Of a stretch of DNA of 64,000 nt, positions 11,945 to 26,400 are shown piece after piece. The DNA is taken from assembly GCA_028015205.1 (NCBI GenBank), contig JAPWFG010000019.1, forward strand, positions 3,100,001 to 3,164,000, written 5' to 3'. The position numbers and the translations under genes are program-made. The stretch's first letter is position 1. The number at the start of each line of letters is the position of its first letter. This stretch comes from Mytilisepta virgata. Lineage: Eukaryota > Mollusca > Bivalvia > Mytilida > Mytilidae. Under the pieces are notes generated by a model that had not been told where the DNA came from, searched no databases, and saw only the letters and a list, made by a program, of their open reading frames with translations.

Positions 11945-14394
11945 TTTTGCCTATGGAATTTTAAGTATACTTGTGAGATTTTCTTTTTTAAAGTAGGTTT
12001 TACAAAAGGAATGAAAGGGTGTATAAATAATACTAGTGATGTTTTTTTTACACAATTTAGAATTCGTTTGGGCAAGATATGATTTCTTTCTCTTTTCAAA
12101 TATTTTCAAAGATTACTTTAACCAATAGGCTTTCGTGTTTTCTTGTACGATGTAGCAACGTTAATCAATCAAACAAAATTTGTCTTATGTCCAAGCATTT
12201 TAAAGACTTCCACATCACTTGAACAGTGAGAAGTGCGTGCCGCCTAAAGAAGTCTGTTATAATTGCTTTTTGATTCTCATTAGTCTGTGTAATAAACACA
12301 CAAGAAACTAAGCAATTGTCAAATTAACATTGACTTTATACAAATTTCATCCTGTATATGCCTATGTATTATAGAAATAAGAGTTGTTTTGAAGCAATTT
12401 ATCGGTATATAAGGAAGATCAGTTCTTTAATAAACTGAATTCAGTCCAAAGGACTTTATGTTAAGTTTGTGGGTGACCTGGTAGAGTTTATACACTGATA
12501 AATTGCGGAAAAACAACTCTTATTACTTATAATTCCATAATAACTACACTTTTAGGCATAATAAGAAAGAAATCCATCCACTGAACGTCATTTATCGAAC
12601 AATAAAAGATCTCAGACGTCACGTTATCGACCAATCAGAATCAACGAATACACACCATATTGGAATTATAAAAAAACAACTTCTTAATCAATACATTTAA
12701 TAGCAAAATTGACTTTACATACGTGCAATTTATTGTACTGAAAGGGGAACAACTCTTAGAAAATTTCGGGCATTGGCATGTATAATATACGAATTGAAGA
12801 TGTCAATTTGATTGTCAAGGCAAAAATGTAGGAAGCAGGCATGATAGATATCCCTATCTTACAAGAAAATTACGTATCCAGTTGATTATTCAAATCTACT
12901 GATTCAGAGGTTCTTTCAAGATCGCAGAATACATGTTCTAACAAGACAGGGATTTGGAAGGGGGTGAATCTGTTTTTTGCACAGATCTTCGTTAATCATG
13001 GCGTACAAGTGAATATATTTTTGTTTGTCTCGGTCACACATTCCCCTTACTTATGGTTTGCACACCAGCTGTAACACACAACCAACCTTCTAAAAATCAG
13101 AAAAGCGCCAAACTTGTTAGGTCTCAATAAATAAACCTTTCTAGAGTGATAAAATGACGTTTACTATTTCATCCCATAACTACGGTCATATGGTGTGATA
13201 GGCTTTGGTTTATTATTGTTGCATATAAATATGAAAACATCTACAACTTGTACAAACAAAACAAAACAAAATGAATTTGTATATATAAATTATAAAAATA
13301 TTCAGTTATTTACTGTTCCAGCCTTCATTACAGGATATATCAAAGACAAAAAAATATTTTCTCATTAGGTTAAACCAGAATTCAGATTAACTGAATAATA
13401 AGCAAAAACAGATACCTCGTTGGTACAGGACACAACAACAGTGATTAGTTAGCTTTCTAATTAATTTTGCCATTTTAATTACACCCCTGGATGCTTACGT
13501 CGCTTTGTACATATAACATAAGAAAAACTTTTTTGTGGTATAGCCTGTAATTCAAAAATATTTTAATATCAAAAAGTGTTACCTTATCTTTTGTTTACTT
13601 TTTTTAAAGAATTTAATATTACTTTTTTCAAAAGAAGCCAATTTTCTACAAGATTAGATTCTCCATTTTGTTTGTGTAATTCATTAATTTTTTATGATAA
13701 TATTAGGTCAACACAAACAAATCTGGCGTTGTTTCCAGCCGTTTGAGATATGTCGACTTTTAGAATACATTTGATGCTTTTTTAAACCTACAGAAGTTTA
13801 GAAAATGTACAACTTTTTTATCAAGAAAATTTTTAGAGTATATGGGACACACAGAAAATCAAAACATTATCAAAAAGGTAAAATAAACAAAAAAAACAAA
13901 ACAAATAAAAATATTGGGAAAAAATCAGCATCCTTCCAGTAAGAAAAAGGAGATGTCACTGTGTCAAAGTTTTTTATCAATCTTCACATCAATTATTTGG
14001 ACAGGACATGATGCCGTGTTTCAAAGGGTCTTTTTCATGATATTTTTATGTATTCATTTAAATAGCTAATATGCATGTATGCTATAATAGTATTTATAAA
14101 GAATCACAAGTCAAAGAGACACATTTGACCAGTGGAGGAACTAAAATAAAGAGACGGGCAGGTCTTAGGACATTATCTGCATGTGTTAAGTCAAGTACAC
14201 AATTATCCAAAGAATTAAAAAAAAAAAACAACCAGATAAAGTCAGTATTTCACATGATCATAGCATAGTACTTTTACGTGCATTAGAAGCTAACTTTTCT
14301 TATTCACACGGATTTTTCGGACAGGCCTTCATCTGAATACAAAGAATCCTAAACTTAGAGGCAAAAGTCTGATTAAAACATCTTTTCAGGCTAT
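11945..14394. other. Intergenic region upstream of the guanylate cyclase gene
   Basis: AT-rich sequence between the duplication and the first coding exon of the cyclase. It contains an inverted-repeat element at 12363-12539 and a short AAAAC microsatellite at about 13252-13270. The promoter and any non-coding first exon of the cyclase gene should lie here or further upstream, but I see no convincing TATA box. CTTTTCAG at 14382-14389 could be the acceptor of a 5' UTR exon that starts five bases before the ATG. Confidence 0.5.
12363..12539. mobile_element. Short inverted-repeat (MITE-like) element
   Basis: Two imperfect inverted arms of ~50 bp (about 12363-12412 and 12487-12539) share ATAAGAGTTGTTTT and CAATTTATC blocks in opposite orientation, separated by ~75 bp. 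The structure is a hairpin-type non-autonomous element. It contains no coding sequence. Confidence 0.6.
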
Positions 14395-14478
14395 ATGTAC
14401 AGAATGTTTGATAGACGAATAAATATACTACTGTGCTTATTCGGTCACCTGTTGCTGTGTCATGCGGTTACAGTGAAA
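14395..14478 (+). CDS. Guanylate cyclase exon 1 (signal peptide)
   Basis: Encodes residues 1-28. The start ATG is followed by basic residues (YRMFDRR) and a hydrophobic run ([14 protein letters not shown]), a good secretory signal. An alternative ATG three codons later would keep the signal. Donor GTAAGT at 14479; phase 0. Confidence 0.82.
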
Positions 14479-17400
14479 GTAAGTGTCTAGATGGCTGTAT
14501 ATAGATTCAAGTGTTGATATAATATATTTGGGCTAAAATTTGATTATGTTATTATCATATGTTTTACTGTAATGCGGACATTCTTGATCTTAGAAATTGA
14601 AAATAACTGAATTTAGAAATTAATGCAATTTAATTTACTCCCATCATATTAAAATTTTTTTAGTATAGGTTTACTAGGTTAGACCTATCTTCACCCGACA
14701 AATATATTAATATTAAATCGTTTAGGAAATTGAATATGTCAATGTAACTTATCATATTTATTATTTGTTGGCCTATATGTGGAAAAAACCTGCTTCTTAT
14801 GAAACAAGATTCCTCCAAAAGAGATTAAACGAACCCAAAGTGTTTAACTAAGTAATGATCTAGATAAAGAAGTGAAAAAGGTTATAAAAACAAACTGTAT
14901 TGAGTTGATTGCCAATTTAGTCCTCTGGCTCTGTGCTGGCTTTTGACACCGATTTGGTATTTGAGCAGATCTACACGCCTGACTTTCTTAATTTGTTAAT
15001 ATTCTAGCTTGGTATTTTACTTATGACATCATCTCCCTGGCCATTTGATATAAGGAGGAATGGACCAGCAATAGATGAAGGGATCATGGTAGCTGAGCGA
15101 GATTATAACGTGACTTTTGAGCCAGTTTATCACAATTATACTGGAATCTGTCCGCTGGGAAAAACTGTAGGCCACATGGCTCAGCTTCTTAATCAGTATC
15201 ACGTACAAGCAGTAATTGGACCAGCATGCTCAGAGGGAATTGTGGGAGCAGCTCGATTAGCAGAATTTTTTGAAATACCGATTTTGACCGGACTTGGTGA
15301 CTTGGTTGTAAGAAATCCAAACAACAACGACACGTATAATACCTTAACACTGCTATCATATAACATTGCAGAAATATCTCGTAAGTTTCAAAGAACAAAT
15401 TCATTTGGTACCCAAATAAATTGGCTATGTCATAAAATTTTTTAAGAAAATTTCCTGGCTAATGAAAACTACACTAAATACAGCTAACTAAATATCAAAA
15501 TCAGTTTATCCACTGATATTAAGGATTAAATTCAATCCTACAGTCCTCAATACTGTTACAGACTAACTCAAATTTCATATTTTCAATAACATCGGTTTTG
15601 CTTTCAAATGTGCTTTATCGAAATCGCATTCGTTGAATCTCTGCTCTTAGTCAAATTGTATAATTATATATAATGCACCGCTTTCTTTAAAATCACGGCA
15701 TATAGGAGTAAGAGCAAAGGACTTGCCGAACTTCAGCATAATGTGTCTGAGTGGGGTGATATGTCTACCTGTGGACATTTACACGGTGAGCTAGCAAGTT
15801 AAAAATCCGACTCAGCGAGTAGGTCTAGTACAAGAAGGGATCATATTCATATTGTATCAACATGTCACCTAATCTAGTTGCCAATTGACGTTAAACAATA
15901 ATTCATCCATCATCCATCCATCTTTAAAATCATAAAATAAATTTCAATTGGAGTCAGAGCTCAGTAGCGTTTGTTGTTTTGAACTAGCGAGTAGCCTTCT
16001 TGATGATTTTATTAAATATCGGAAAATGAATATCTAAGCGACAAAACAGTGGGAAAAGCCAACAAATTCGAAGTTCAAGGAAAAGATAAAGTCTGGAGTA
16101 TGGAACACAACAAACAAACGCCACAAGGATATATATATTACTAAAAGAATAAAAAACGTATAATAAACAAAACTAAACTGAAAAAACCAGAAATTAAAGC
16201 ACTAGCAATGTGAACTCCAATTACAAACCAGGAGTGATATCAGGTGCTCCGGAAGGGTAAGCATGTCCTGCTTCGTTAACGGCACCCTCCACATTGCCAT
16301 TAAGTAAACGCTAGTGAAGTGGTAAGTCCGTTGAGGTGTCAAGTTTGGTGAGGTATCAATTCCAATCAAATTAACAGAGACTGAACATAACCCTGCCTTA
16401 GAGGTTTATGTGACATTAATCTCGCCCTGCCGAAAAAGTCGCCGTATAAAGCACATGCGCGGCAGTAACGAATCAATTGTGAAAGGCTTGAGGCCATGGT
16501 ATGTTACTGCTAAGAAAGGGGAAGTTCACAATCGGAAAACTCAAATCAAGACGTCTGTCATAAAGTTTTTGATTTAAATCGCCCATTTTATCTATGTACA
16601 AGTGCAAATCTAGATATGAAGCAGAAATTGGCGTGTCTGTGGTCTCTTTAATTTCAGGGTCACTGGGATAATTGAATAATTTAACAGGAATGCATTTTGA
16701 TTGGTTTGTATTCCATGCTTGCAGTACAGTTGTTATCCTTGGTAGCAGTGCAGTTGTTCAAGATAGTCCATGGTGGCATTGCACTTATTATACAAAGTCA
16801 CAGTACACTTGATTTCCATGGTAGTTGTCATTAGATTTGGGTTTGGTTGCAAAAAATAAAAAATTTACTACTATATTTTAAGGGGAGATAACATAAATAA
16901 AAAAATGTTTGTGTTTGTTTTGAAGATTCTCTGTCTGCAATTCTGAAGACTTACGAATACAGACACATTGTTGTGTTCTATGAATTTGACAGCACCGTTT
17001 TTAAGTTAGCAGGAGCAAATTTGGTGAAAGATCTACGTTATGACACATATTTCAATAGACCATACGAAATTTCTTACATACCTACTGCAACATCAGACTA
17101 CGCACCTTTACTCTTGGAAGCAAAGACTAAAGCAAGAGGTTTGTTTCAGTTTTAGTGAATGAAAATATTCCCAAATAATTTTGTTGACACTTATAAAACG
17201 CACATTCTACATATTTTGTTAAATATGTATACTGAATAGCATTAGCATAAGAAATTGTACATATAACCGTTTGCATTTCTTCATCGATATTGATGTTTTA
17301 TTTGTATTGTATTTGTTCGTTGTCTAAAAACCATAGTTTGAAGCATTCAACACCCAAACAATGCACACTTTAGGTCAAGACTGCCACTAGCTCCGGTTTC

Positions 17401-20400
17401 AGTAGAATTATTTTCTTCCTTCGTAACATATCTTTGTTATTAACAGACAGAGATTCAAGAAAATATCAACAAATTACACATAAACTGGAAAAGAAATATA
17501 ACAAATATTGTTTTAATTTTCCCGACTGATACGCGATTATTACTAAGACCCTTTTTAAAACTAATTTGAAATTAGAACACAAAATTGAGGAATCGCGACT
17601 AAGTACAGATATAGTTTGATTGTCGTTCCTTTATTATCATGCTACTTGATAATGCGGAAAATACTCTAATTCAACGAAATCATTTGACATTTTTGAAAAC
17701 AGAATGTTACAAACCAGTAAGCACAGGCAGAGTTCAAATTGACTAGTTTCACATTTGTCGCTATGCTCATTGCTAATACATGTATGAAAAAACAGTGTGT
17801 TAGATATTCACACAAACAAAATCATTTGAGAAATGTTTAATTCGGAGGAAAAACAAAATGTCTTCATGTCTAATCCGGACAATGTGGAAAGTCGTAACCA
17901 TAACAGAAATTTATGTGAAGCAGAATCAAGCTTAAAATGACAACAAAAAAATCTCAAGGACAGATCTGTGCCAGAGATCTTAAACTTTCACAGTTGTGAC
18001 TGTAAATATAAGCTTATACTTTTGTTGCAATAAGAATTTTATTTTCAGTTTTCATATCATGTTTACTTTCAGTTTACATATTTTTCACACATGCCGATAC
18101 ATTCCGGGAGATAATGTACACGGCATATAGACTTGGGATGGCTAATGGAGAGTTTGTATTTATTACTCTGGAGCTGTCTCCAAGTGAATGGCTTGGTCAT
18201 TATAAATTGTTTACAAGAGGTAAGAAAAATTAGCACGTTTACCAGAAACAAGATAGAAAGAAAGCTAAAAGTGTGTCGTCTCATTCATTTTGTTATGCAA
18301 TCTACCCCTTTAGCTATGAGATAGAATCCCCAATCAAATAAATTCTGCTTTGAACTGTTAACCGGTCTAGTAAATGTTTTTTTTATTCTACTGACGCTCG
18401 TAATTTTAGTCCAGTAATGTGCATGTCGGTCCAGTTACACATTTACTAGCCCAAAGTTAAGTACATGAAAAAAGTTTTGCGCAAACTGTGCTTTATTCTA
18501 GAGTATGATTTTGGATTTTATGATCAAAGGTAAGCTTATTGTAACCTTAGCAAGCCAAAATGGAACACTCAGTATTTCTTTAAAAATTGCCTAAGATTTG
18601 TTTTTAAAAACAATATCGTCGAAAATATTTAGAAATAGAGAAATCTATTACATAAAAAGGCTACGATCTGATGACAATTCTTGTTCAGCATAAATTGTTA
18701 AAAAAATCTTCCCAAAATTTCAATAAATTAATATATATTCTGTAGTATATATAAAGCCAGAACCCTATGTTTTTGTGGTTGTCTTTTAACTGTTGTGTGT
18801 TTTGTAATATGGTGCTAAGTCTTTATTTGTAGTTATTTTTTAACTATTGGGTGTTTTGTAATATTGTGCCAAATTGTAAGTGTTTATTTGTGGTTGCTTT
18901 TTTTTTTATAGATACCATTGTTTCTGGAATATTAATGTTTATCCTATGATGTGGGCTTTTGCTTCTGGTTATGAACCACAAAATATTTTGAGAAAAATGT
19001 TTTTTTCTTCGAAAAGACTAATTGAATGTCATACATGTAATCCTTTTTTAAAAAAGATCTTTTCAAGAAATTGGCTCCTATTTGTCATTATTAGTTTAAA
19101 TATTTGGTAAGCGCTATTGATATTAATAGTCCTGAAGATTTTTAAGTTGATGAAAAAGAACTTTTCTCGTACGTTCTACAGAAGTTTTTTTTCCACATGA
19201 TTTTATGGTAATCTTTCCTCAATGAACACAATCTTTACAGGCGATTACAAGGACCGAGGAGTTACCAAGGCCTATGAAACAGTGCTAATTCTTACACTTA
19301 GAAAACTAGACAATCCAGAATATTATGTTTTCGCAGATAAAGTTAAACAAAGAGCAAGGGACGATTATGGCTATGAATTTCCAGCTGACGAGAATGTAAG
19401 ATGTTTTGTGTTGAATAGAACACACATTGTTGGCCCAAAACAGGTTAAACTAAACTGAGTCTCTAATTATAATAAAATCTAGTAAGTACATTTGTACTGT
19501 TCCACATTTAGTTGACGTAATATCAAATTGTTTTCCAAATAGGACAATTTTTTCTAAAGTAAAAATTTTTAATGTAGCAAAATCTTAGTTTTGTTTTTGC
19601 TTGGGCTTTCGTGATACTTTTTTGCTGGTTACATTAAAGAACAACATTTTGATTTTTAAAAGCCAGGGAGTTAGGAGGCATGGAAGTGATCTTAGATCAT
19701 GAAAACTATGCCATTCATGAGTCTGCATTTTCCTGTTCAAAGCACACTACTATTTGATTCCAGGTGATAATCAGCCCTGCATGATAGGGAGCATTTTTAT
19801 CACCAATATATGGAACCCATTTTCTTATTATTCCTTCTTTGGAAAATTCATACTCTAAGACCTATAAAAGATTCATACATGATTACATCTCTCTTAAAAT
19901 GAGTTTTAGTTAATCCTTCTGTACCAACAGGTGAATTATTTCACTACTGCCTTTTATGATGCGGTCATGTACCTTGCAAACGCATATAATCAGACAGTAG
20001 AGGAAGGCGGTGATATCAATGACGGAAAAGCCATCGCACAGAAATTCTGGAATAGCTCGTTTCCAGGTAAATATTTACTCCATTTTTCCTTACATAGGAA
20101 CACGTTTTTTTTCTAATAGCTTTTATTTAATTCTCCTAAATACTTTATTTAGATTTAATTCAGCCATGTCACTCCTCGCTGTAGACCATTAAGTTAAATG
20201 AAAAGTTTATATTCTTTTTTTTTCATAGCACAAAATGTCTCGCCAATAAGGTATAAATTTAATTTGTGAAAGCTCTCGTGATGAGATTAGGGTAATGAAC
20301 GTTGTTTAAACTGATTTTTCAGGCATTCTCGGACCTGTTGGTGTAAACGAAATTGGTGATCGAGTTGCAGATTTTGACCTATTTGACATGAACTCCACAG

Positions 20401-23400
20401 AAACGCGAGCATTTCAGGTATGTTGCTGTTAACTCATTATATTTCTGATATCGAATTCTATACGATCAGTGATTTTTTAGACCCAATTTGGGTCCTTTAT
20501 AAGGACTTTTCCCAATGGAAATTATTTTAAAATCATGCAGAATTCCCAAAAATGGTCCAAAGTTCTTCCCAAAATTGGGTGAAAAAGGAACCCTTAAGCT
20601 TTAGAAAAAACACTGACGATTTTTACTATTCATGTTTAAACCCGCACTTCACATGTCCTAAGAAATCTTCATAAATTTTAGTTCTAGCAAATTTAATTGT
20701 ACAAACATAATATTTTTCTTTAATGTGTATATAATATGCGTATTATATGGTTGTAATATTTTTTAAAACCGCTATAGATATGCTATTTTCGGGAACAATA
20801 ATTATGAAATTGTCTCCAGAACCACTTTCCCCTGTATTTCTTTCACTCATAACCATAAAAGTTTTATCTTAAATATTTACCTACTTTTTATTGTACACAA
20901 CTGACAAGCATTATGTGTCACTTTTTTTTTTAATATTGTCAAGAAGGACATTCAGAAGAAAAATCATTCTACTATCACACGAACGGGGATAGATAAAGTC
21001 ACGTTAAACAACTGTCTTACAGAAGTTATGGGAACTTCTACCAAGCTACGTAGATGCCCTTAGAGATTTTGAAAGGCATTTGGCGATGTTATAATTTGTC
21101 CCTAGAAGTGATAGAAATGTAAAATGACACTACTTCTTTATAAATTATTTGCTTATAATATTCCTTACTATCGGTGTGCATGAGCCCATGAGTACAAAAT
21201 CTATTTTGAAGAATATTTAATCAGCTTTAAGAAACCTCAAACTTTTATGTAATTTTTCAATACTAAGATGCATTTTCGTTATGTTCTATTTGCATGCAAA
21301 TTTTACTGAAACTCAAATAAAGACAATTTAAGTACCTTCAACCTTAAACCCCCTTCACTCTGACGAAGACCGCGCTACGATCTGAAAAATCGTCCAGATT
21401 AAGGAAGATTCTTCACAAGATCGTGGTGAGGTCTTTGGGAGCGTATTAGCAACGTAGCGGGGTCGGCATTGCGCGTGGTAAAGCTACGACAATTTTGAAC
21501 ACGCTCAAATTTACGTAGCGAGATTCCGGTGTTTAATAGTCGTAGTGACATCGTATCAAGGTCGTAGAAGGAGCGTAGCGGCAGCGGTTGCAGCGTAGTA
21601 GAGATGCATTGCCCTGTCGGCTTGGTCGTCAATAGTTAGAAGTAAGACTGACTACGCTGGCCTCACGTTTGAACAACGATCGTTTCATGCTTGCACTACG
21701 ACGACTACGCCCGAATTACGATATTTCTACGTCCATGCTGTGCGCCTACTACGGACATTGCCGCTCTCACCCCGTATGTATAGTAAACGTCCGCCGATCG
21801 CGACAAAGTGGAAATAACGCAGCGCAGACGTGATACTCATGGTAGCAGCGTAATGCTAGCGTGATGCGATCTTCTAGCACGTAGCAGCATCCGGACACAG
21901 TCGTAAGATATCGTAAGATATCGGGCTCGCAGCGTGGTTTGTCGTGGTATGATCGTAGTGGGAACTAACTCGAACAATTCAAGCCGTTTCCGTATCCGAT
22001 TCTCTTTTCGGTAAACGTTAATGGAGTGATCGAAAAGAGCGAATATAACGACTGGATTATTCGGGTTAAGTGGGAACCTACCGTGGACGTAAACAGCGTG
22101 GCGCAGGCGCAGGAGGACGGCCTGGTAACGGAAAGAAACATCAAGAAAAAGCTATTTTGTGCGTGATAATGTCGTGATAGCCTTCACACTGAAGATGGTT
22201 TTCCAACTTTTTCACGATCACGGTACCCCTTTTAAGGTCGTGGAGCGCGTAGTAGAGTCTTCATCCAATGTGAAGGGGGCATTAGCGACTTACTTCAGTT
22301 AAGCAACTTTATCTGATGACAAGTAATGTTAACTCCACAATGCCTAAAATATGGTTATGGTGTGGGGACAATCATCATTCTTGGTGACAGAATATCTAGT
22401 TTCTAATTCAGCATAGAAAATATTCTCTTCCAAAACCGTTATGTACACAGAACATGAAATAAATAACTTATACCACTTTTCATGATTACCTCTGTCACCA
22501 CATTTTCAAACTGAGAAGACGAGTCACATATAGTGACTACAAATCTACACGAAAAACAACTTAAAAAATAATCACATTCAATTCACTTCCTTCCGATTTG
22601 TACCCGTATCATATGGTAGTATTCGATCGATATCTAACTAAAATTTTATGTACATGTAAAACAGCAAAAATATGTCAGTATAATAAGTAACCAAAACATG
22701 TTTTGGATTTAAGAAATGCTTTTAAGCTACCTGATGTTTTATTTTCCTTAGCGTGTTGGACGCTTCCGCGGTGCCCTGTACACGTACACAGAGACATCTG
22801 GAGTCAGTATAGTATGGCCACAGGGAAAACCTTTGGATGTGCCTACATGTGGTTTCGAAGGAGAGCTTTGTATTGAAGAAAAAGGTATTTTTCAGTGCGT
22901 TAAATACATTGAAACATTCAAATAGACTTACAAAACATTAAATAGTTTATCAATTAACAGAACCCTGCCTTTGCAGTAAGAAATCTGTATTTATTGATAT
23001 ATATTTTTTAATGGAAGGCTGTGCTAATTGGGATTAATGATGTCTTTTTGATAGCAGTATTTCTGCTTTTGCTCATTGTTGGATGTTGGCTCATTGATGT
23101 ATATCCCTTACCCTTACATTTTCGTGTCTACTGTAACGAAGATCCAGATGGTTGTATGAAATTTCACTAAATATCTAAAAAAAATATGAAACACCAATTG
23201 TGTGAGAATGGACAGAGCGATCAAGACACTCTTTAGATTCCAAAAACGTCACAATTTTTTCATGCCAGTATCTAAATAACATCTAATGTTGTGATACCCT
23301 CGGTGCAGGGTTTCGAGTCCACGTGGTATATAGTCTGAGGTCAAAATGATAAATGACAAGGGAAAGTGGACGAGAAAATAGTATGCTGTTTTTATCTTGA

Positions 23401-26400
23401 TTTCAGTTGACTGTACCAAAATGTTTAGTTGACTTAACTGTTGTGATCCTTATATTTCAGTATAATTGATTGCTGTGATCATTATCTTTTAGCTGACTGT
23501 ATTGTTGTGATCATTAAATTATATTACAGTACTCCTGTGGTTCGTTTTTTACCCGCATTGAGGGTATATTGTCGTTGTCTCCGTCCGTCCGTGCGTCTGT
23601 CAGTCCGTCCGTCACACTTTCTTGTGACATCAACTCCTCATTAAGTTTTGAGTATAGCATTTTAATTCCTTCACAGTAGTGTTGCATATATCTTGTAGAT
23701 GCGCAAATAATGTTTTAAAATTTTTGATTTCGCTCAACGGGGAAATGTGGGACCGAATACGAGCGAATTATCATAATATGCTTGTGACATCAGCTCCTCA
23801 TTCATTATTGATGTTCATTATAGAATGATTGTACTTGTGATGTAGATGCGCAATAAGGTTTTGAAATTTTTATTTCTTTCTTGGAGCGAAATTTGGGACA
23901 GAAAATGAGCGAATTTTCAAAATATGCTTAAAATATCAATTTTGGAAGCGTTTTTTATTCTAGGCTTCTGGTTTCTTTATAGGTAAATTGTCCGTGGTGT
24001 TAAGATGGAAAAACAGGTTTCAAAATTTTCATTTTTGCTTAATGGACGAAATCAAGAAATTGTCAAAATATGAATGTGACATCAACTCTTTATTGATTAT
24101 TGATGCTAGGCTTCCACTTTCATTATAGAACGATGTAGATGCACAATAAGGCTTGACAATTTTGATTTTATTCATGGAGCGAAAATTGGTACCAAAAATG
24201 AGCGAATTTTCAAATTATGCTGAAAACATTAATTTCTGAGGCATTTTTTATGCTAGGCTTATGGTTTCTTCATAGGTAGATTGTCCATGATGGACAGATG
24301 CACAAAAAAGATGCATAACACACAATTTTAGATCCATGGCATATAGGAAGTATCATAATTAACAAAATATGCTGTTGAATTTTTTTAAAGCAAAAATGTA
24401 AATAAATTTTCTGATCTCATCGAATCTGCCAGCACCCCACACACCCTCCCCTCAAATTCAAATGGTCATCCCCTTATTGGGTTATTTGGGATGGACTGAA
24501 ATGGTTTTTGGTAAGAAAAAAAATGAAAACAGCGGAATGCAGATGTGGCACTGAGTTCTGCGGAATTCCTTTTGAATTTGTAATTTAAAGTGTCTTAAAA
24601 CTATTTTCTTATATAAAAAAAATTAAATATGTATACAGACTAGCGGATTGAACCTCAAACTCGCATAGATTATACGAGTCCACCAGGGTACTGTGTTTTT
24701 TTTTATATTTTCTTATAAATATTTTTATATATTTGTATATATTTTTATATTTATATATTTCAACAATTTATGTTGATCACAGCTCTGTTAAGAAAGATGA
24801 ATCAACACCGTTAGGTTAACCTTTTATTTTATTTTTTTTTTACTTCAGGCAGTTTATCCCTTTTGTTTATAATAAAAGATATTGATCTAGCTCTAATAAC
24901 ACATTGTTAGCTTATTACTTTAATTTTTTTTTAAAAGATGTTGGTCCCAGCTCTATTGAGACACACGAATCCACATCGTTAGTTTATCAGAAAGTTTAAT
25001 TTAAGATGTTGATTGAAGACTAATGAATATCGGTGATTAACATAAAGATCTTTAATACTAAAATAAATTTTGCATGGTTTATTTTAACTCGGGGTAAGTT
25101 TTGTCCTTAACACTAAATTCATCACTTGGATGAAACAAATGTGGGAGTGCGGGTACAACTGCCGTGTCCGACAGTATTCTAGTTATATTTCAGTTACTAT
25201 ACAATGTGATCGTTATGTACTGTAGCTACGTCATCATTAGTTCGCCTCAACGAAGTAGAGGGGGACTATTGGAGTCACCCCGGCGTCCTGTCCGCAGTTC
25301 TCAGATACTAGTTGACATAGGGTCATATATTTTTGTGTGCAGGTGCATGATGAAGAGACTGACCATGTGACATAAGGTCACATGACCCATATTACACGGT
25401 TGACTGGCTTTTAAGTTTTATGTCAAAAATCAGTTTTCATATCCAAAGTGAACTACAATCATATTATTTGGTGGTGGAGTAACACAGCCTCCTACCAAAA
25501 TTAGGTCACTCTGACCTTCTTATCGTGCTTCATTGACTTAGGTTAAATTTTACGTCTGAGTTCAGTTCTCCAGTACCAAGGGACCTACGATCACATTACT
25601 TGGTGTGAAGGTGCATCTCAGGATGTAACACAGCCTCCAACCAAAATTAGGTCACTCTGACCTACTTATCATCTATATTGACTTAGGTTAAGTTTTACGT
25701 CCAAGTTCAGTTCTCCAATACCAAGGGACCTGCAGTCATATAACTTGGTGTGAGGATGCATCTCAGGCAGTAACACAGCCTCCCACCAAACTTAGGTCAC
25801 TCTGACCTACTTATCGCACTTCATTGAGTTAGGTTATGTTTTACGTCCGAGTTCAGTTTTCTCATACCAAGCGACGTACAATCATATTACTTGGTGTCAC
25901 GGTACATTTCGGGGAATAACACAACCTCTGACCAACATCAGGTCAATCTGACTTACTTACTGCGCTCCATTGACTTATTTTAAGTTTAACATCTGAGTTC
26001 CGTTCTCCGATACCAAGCGACCTACAATCATTATTTGCTGTAAGGGGAGCTACACAGCCACACACCAAAATTAGTGAGACGAACTTAGTAATCGTAGATT
26101 TCTGGATTTATCCTGCAATCAAGCCATTTCCGGTCTAATAACAGGGGTAGAATAAACTTTAGTCGTATTAGGTCAATGACCTAATAAAGTCTACTGGTAC
26201 TTGTTTATACGAAGAGTGCGGGGAGCGTAGCAAATGTACCAGATTACGTCATGGCGTTTCCCGCGTTTTCACGGCAGATGGATTTCAACCAAAAACGTAA
26301 TTTTAAGGCATTTTACGCATCAAAAGGGGGAATTTTATGATTGCAGGATATAGACAATACATAGTCATTGTCGGAAAATATAAAATTATTTACTATGTAT

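Larger units (their letters stand above)
15381..16925 (+). other. Intron 2 with SINE and RT-element fragment
   Basis: Contains a SINE-like element (15692-15922) and a reverse-transcriptase-element fragment on the minus strand (about 16090-16690). Both are listed separately. The rest is AT-rich with no coding signal. Confidence 0.7.

Noticed and set aside
11890..12099. Minus-strand frame crossing the right end of the duplication
   Set aside because: It spans the boundary between duplicated and single-copy DNA and has no family features, so it is a chance frame.
18133..18324. Alternative frames overlapping cyclase exons (18133-18324, 18069-18284, 15189-15404)
   Set aside because: Shadows of the real exons in other frames. 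The accepted frame matches the receptor cyclase family and joins in phase.
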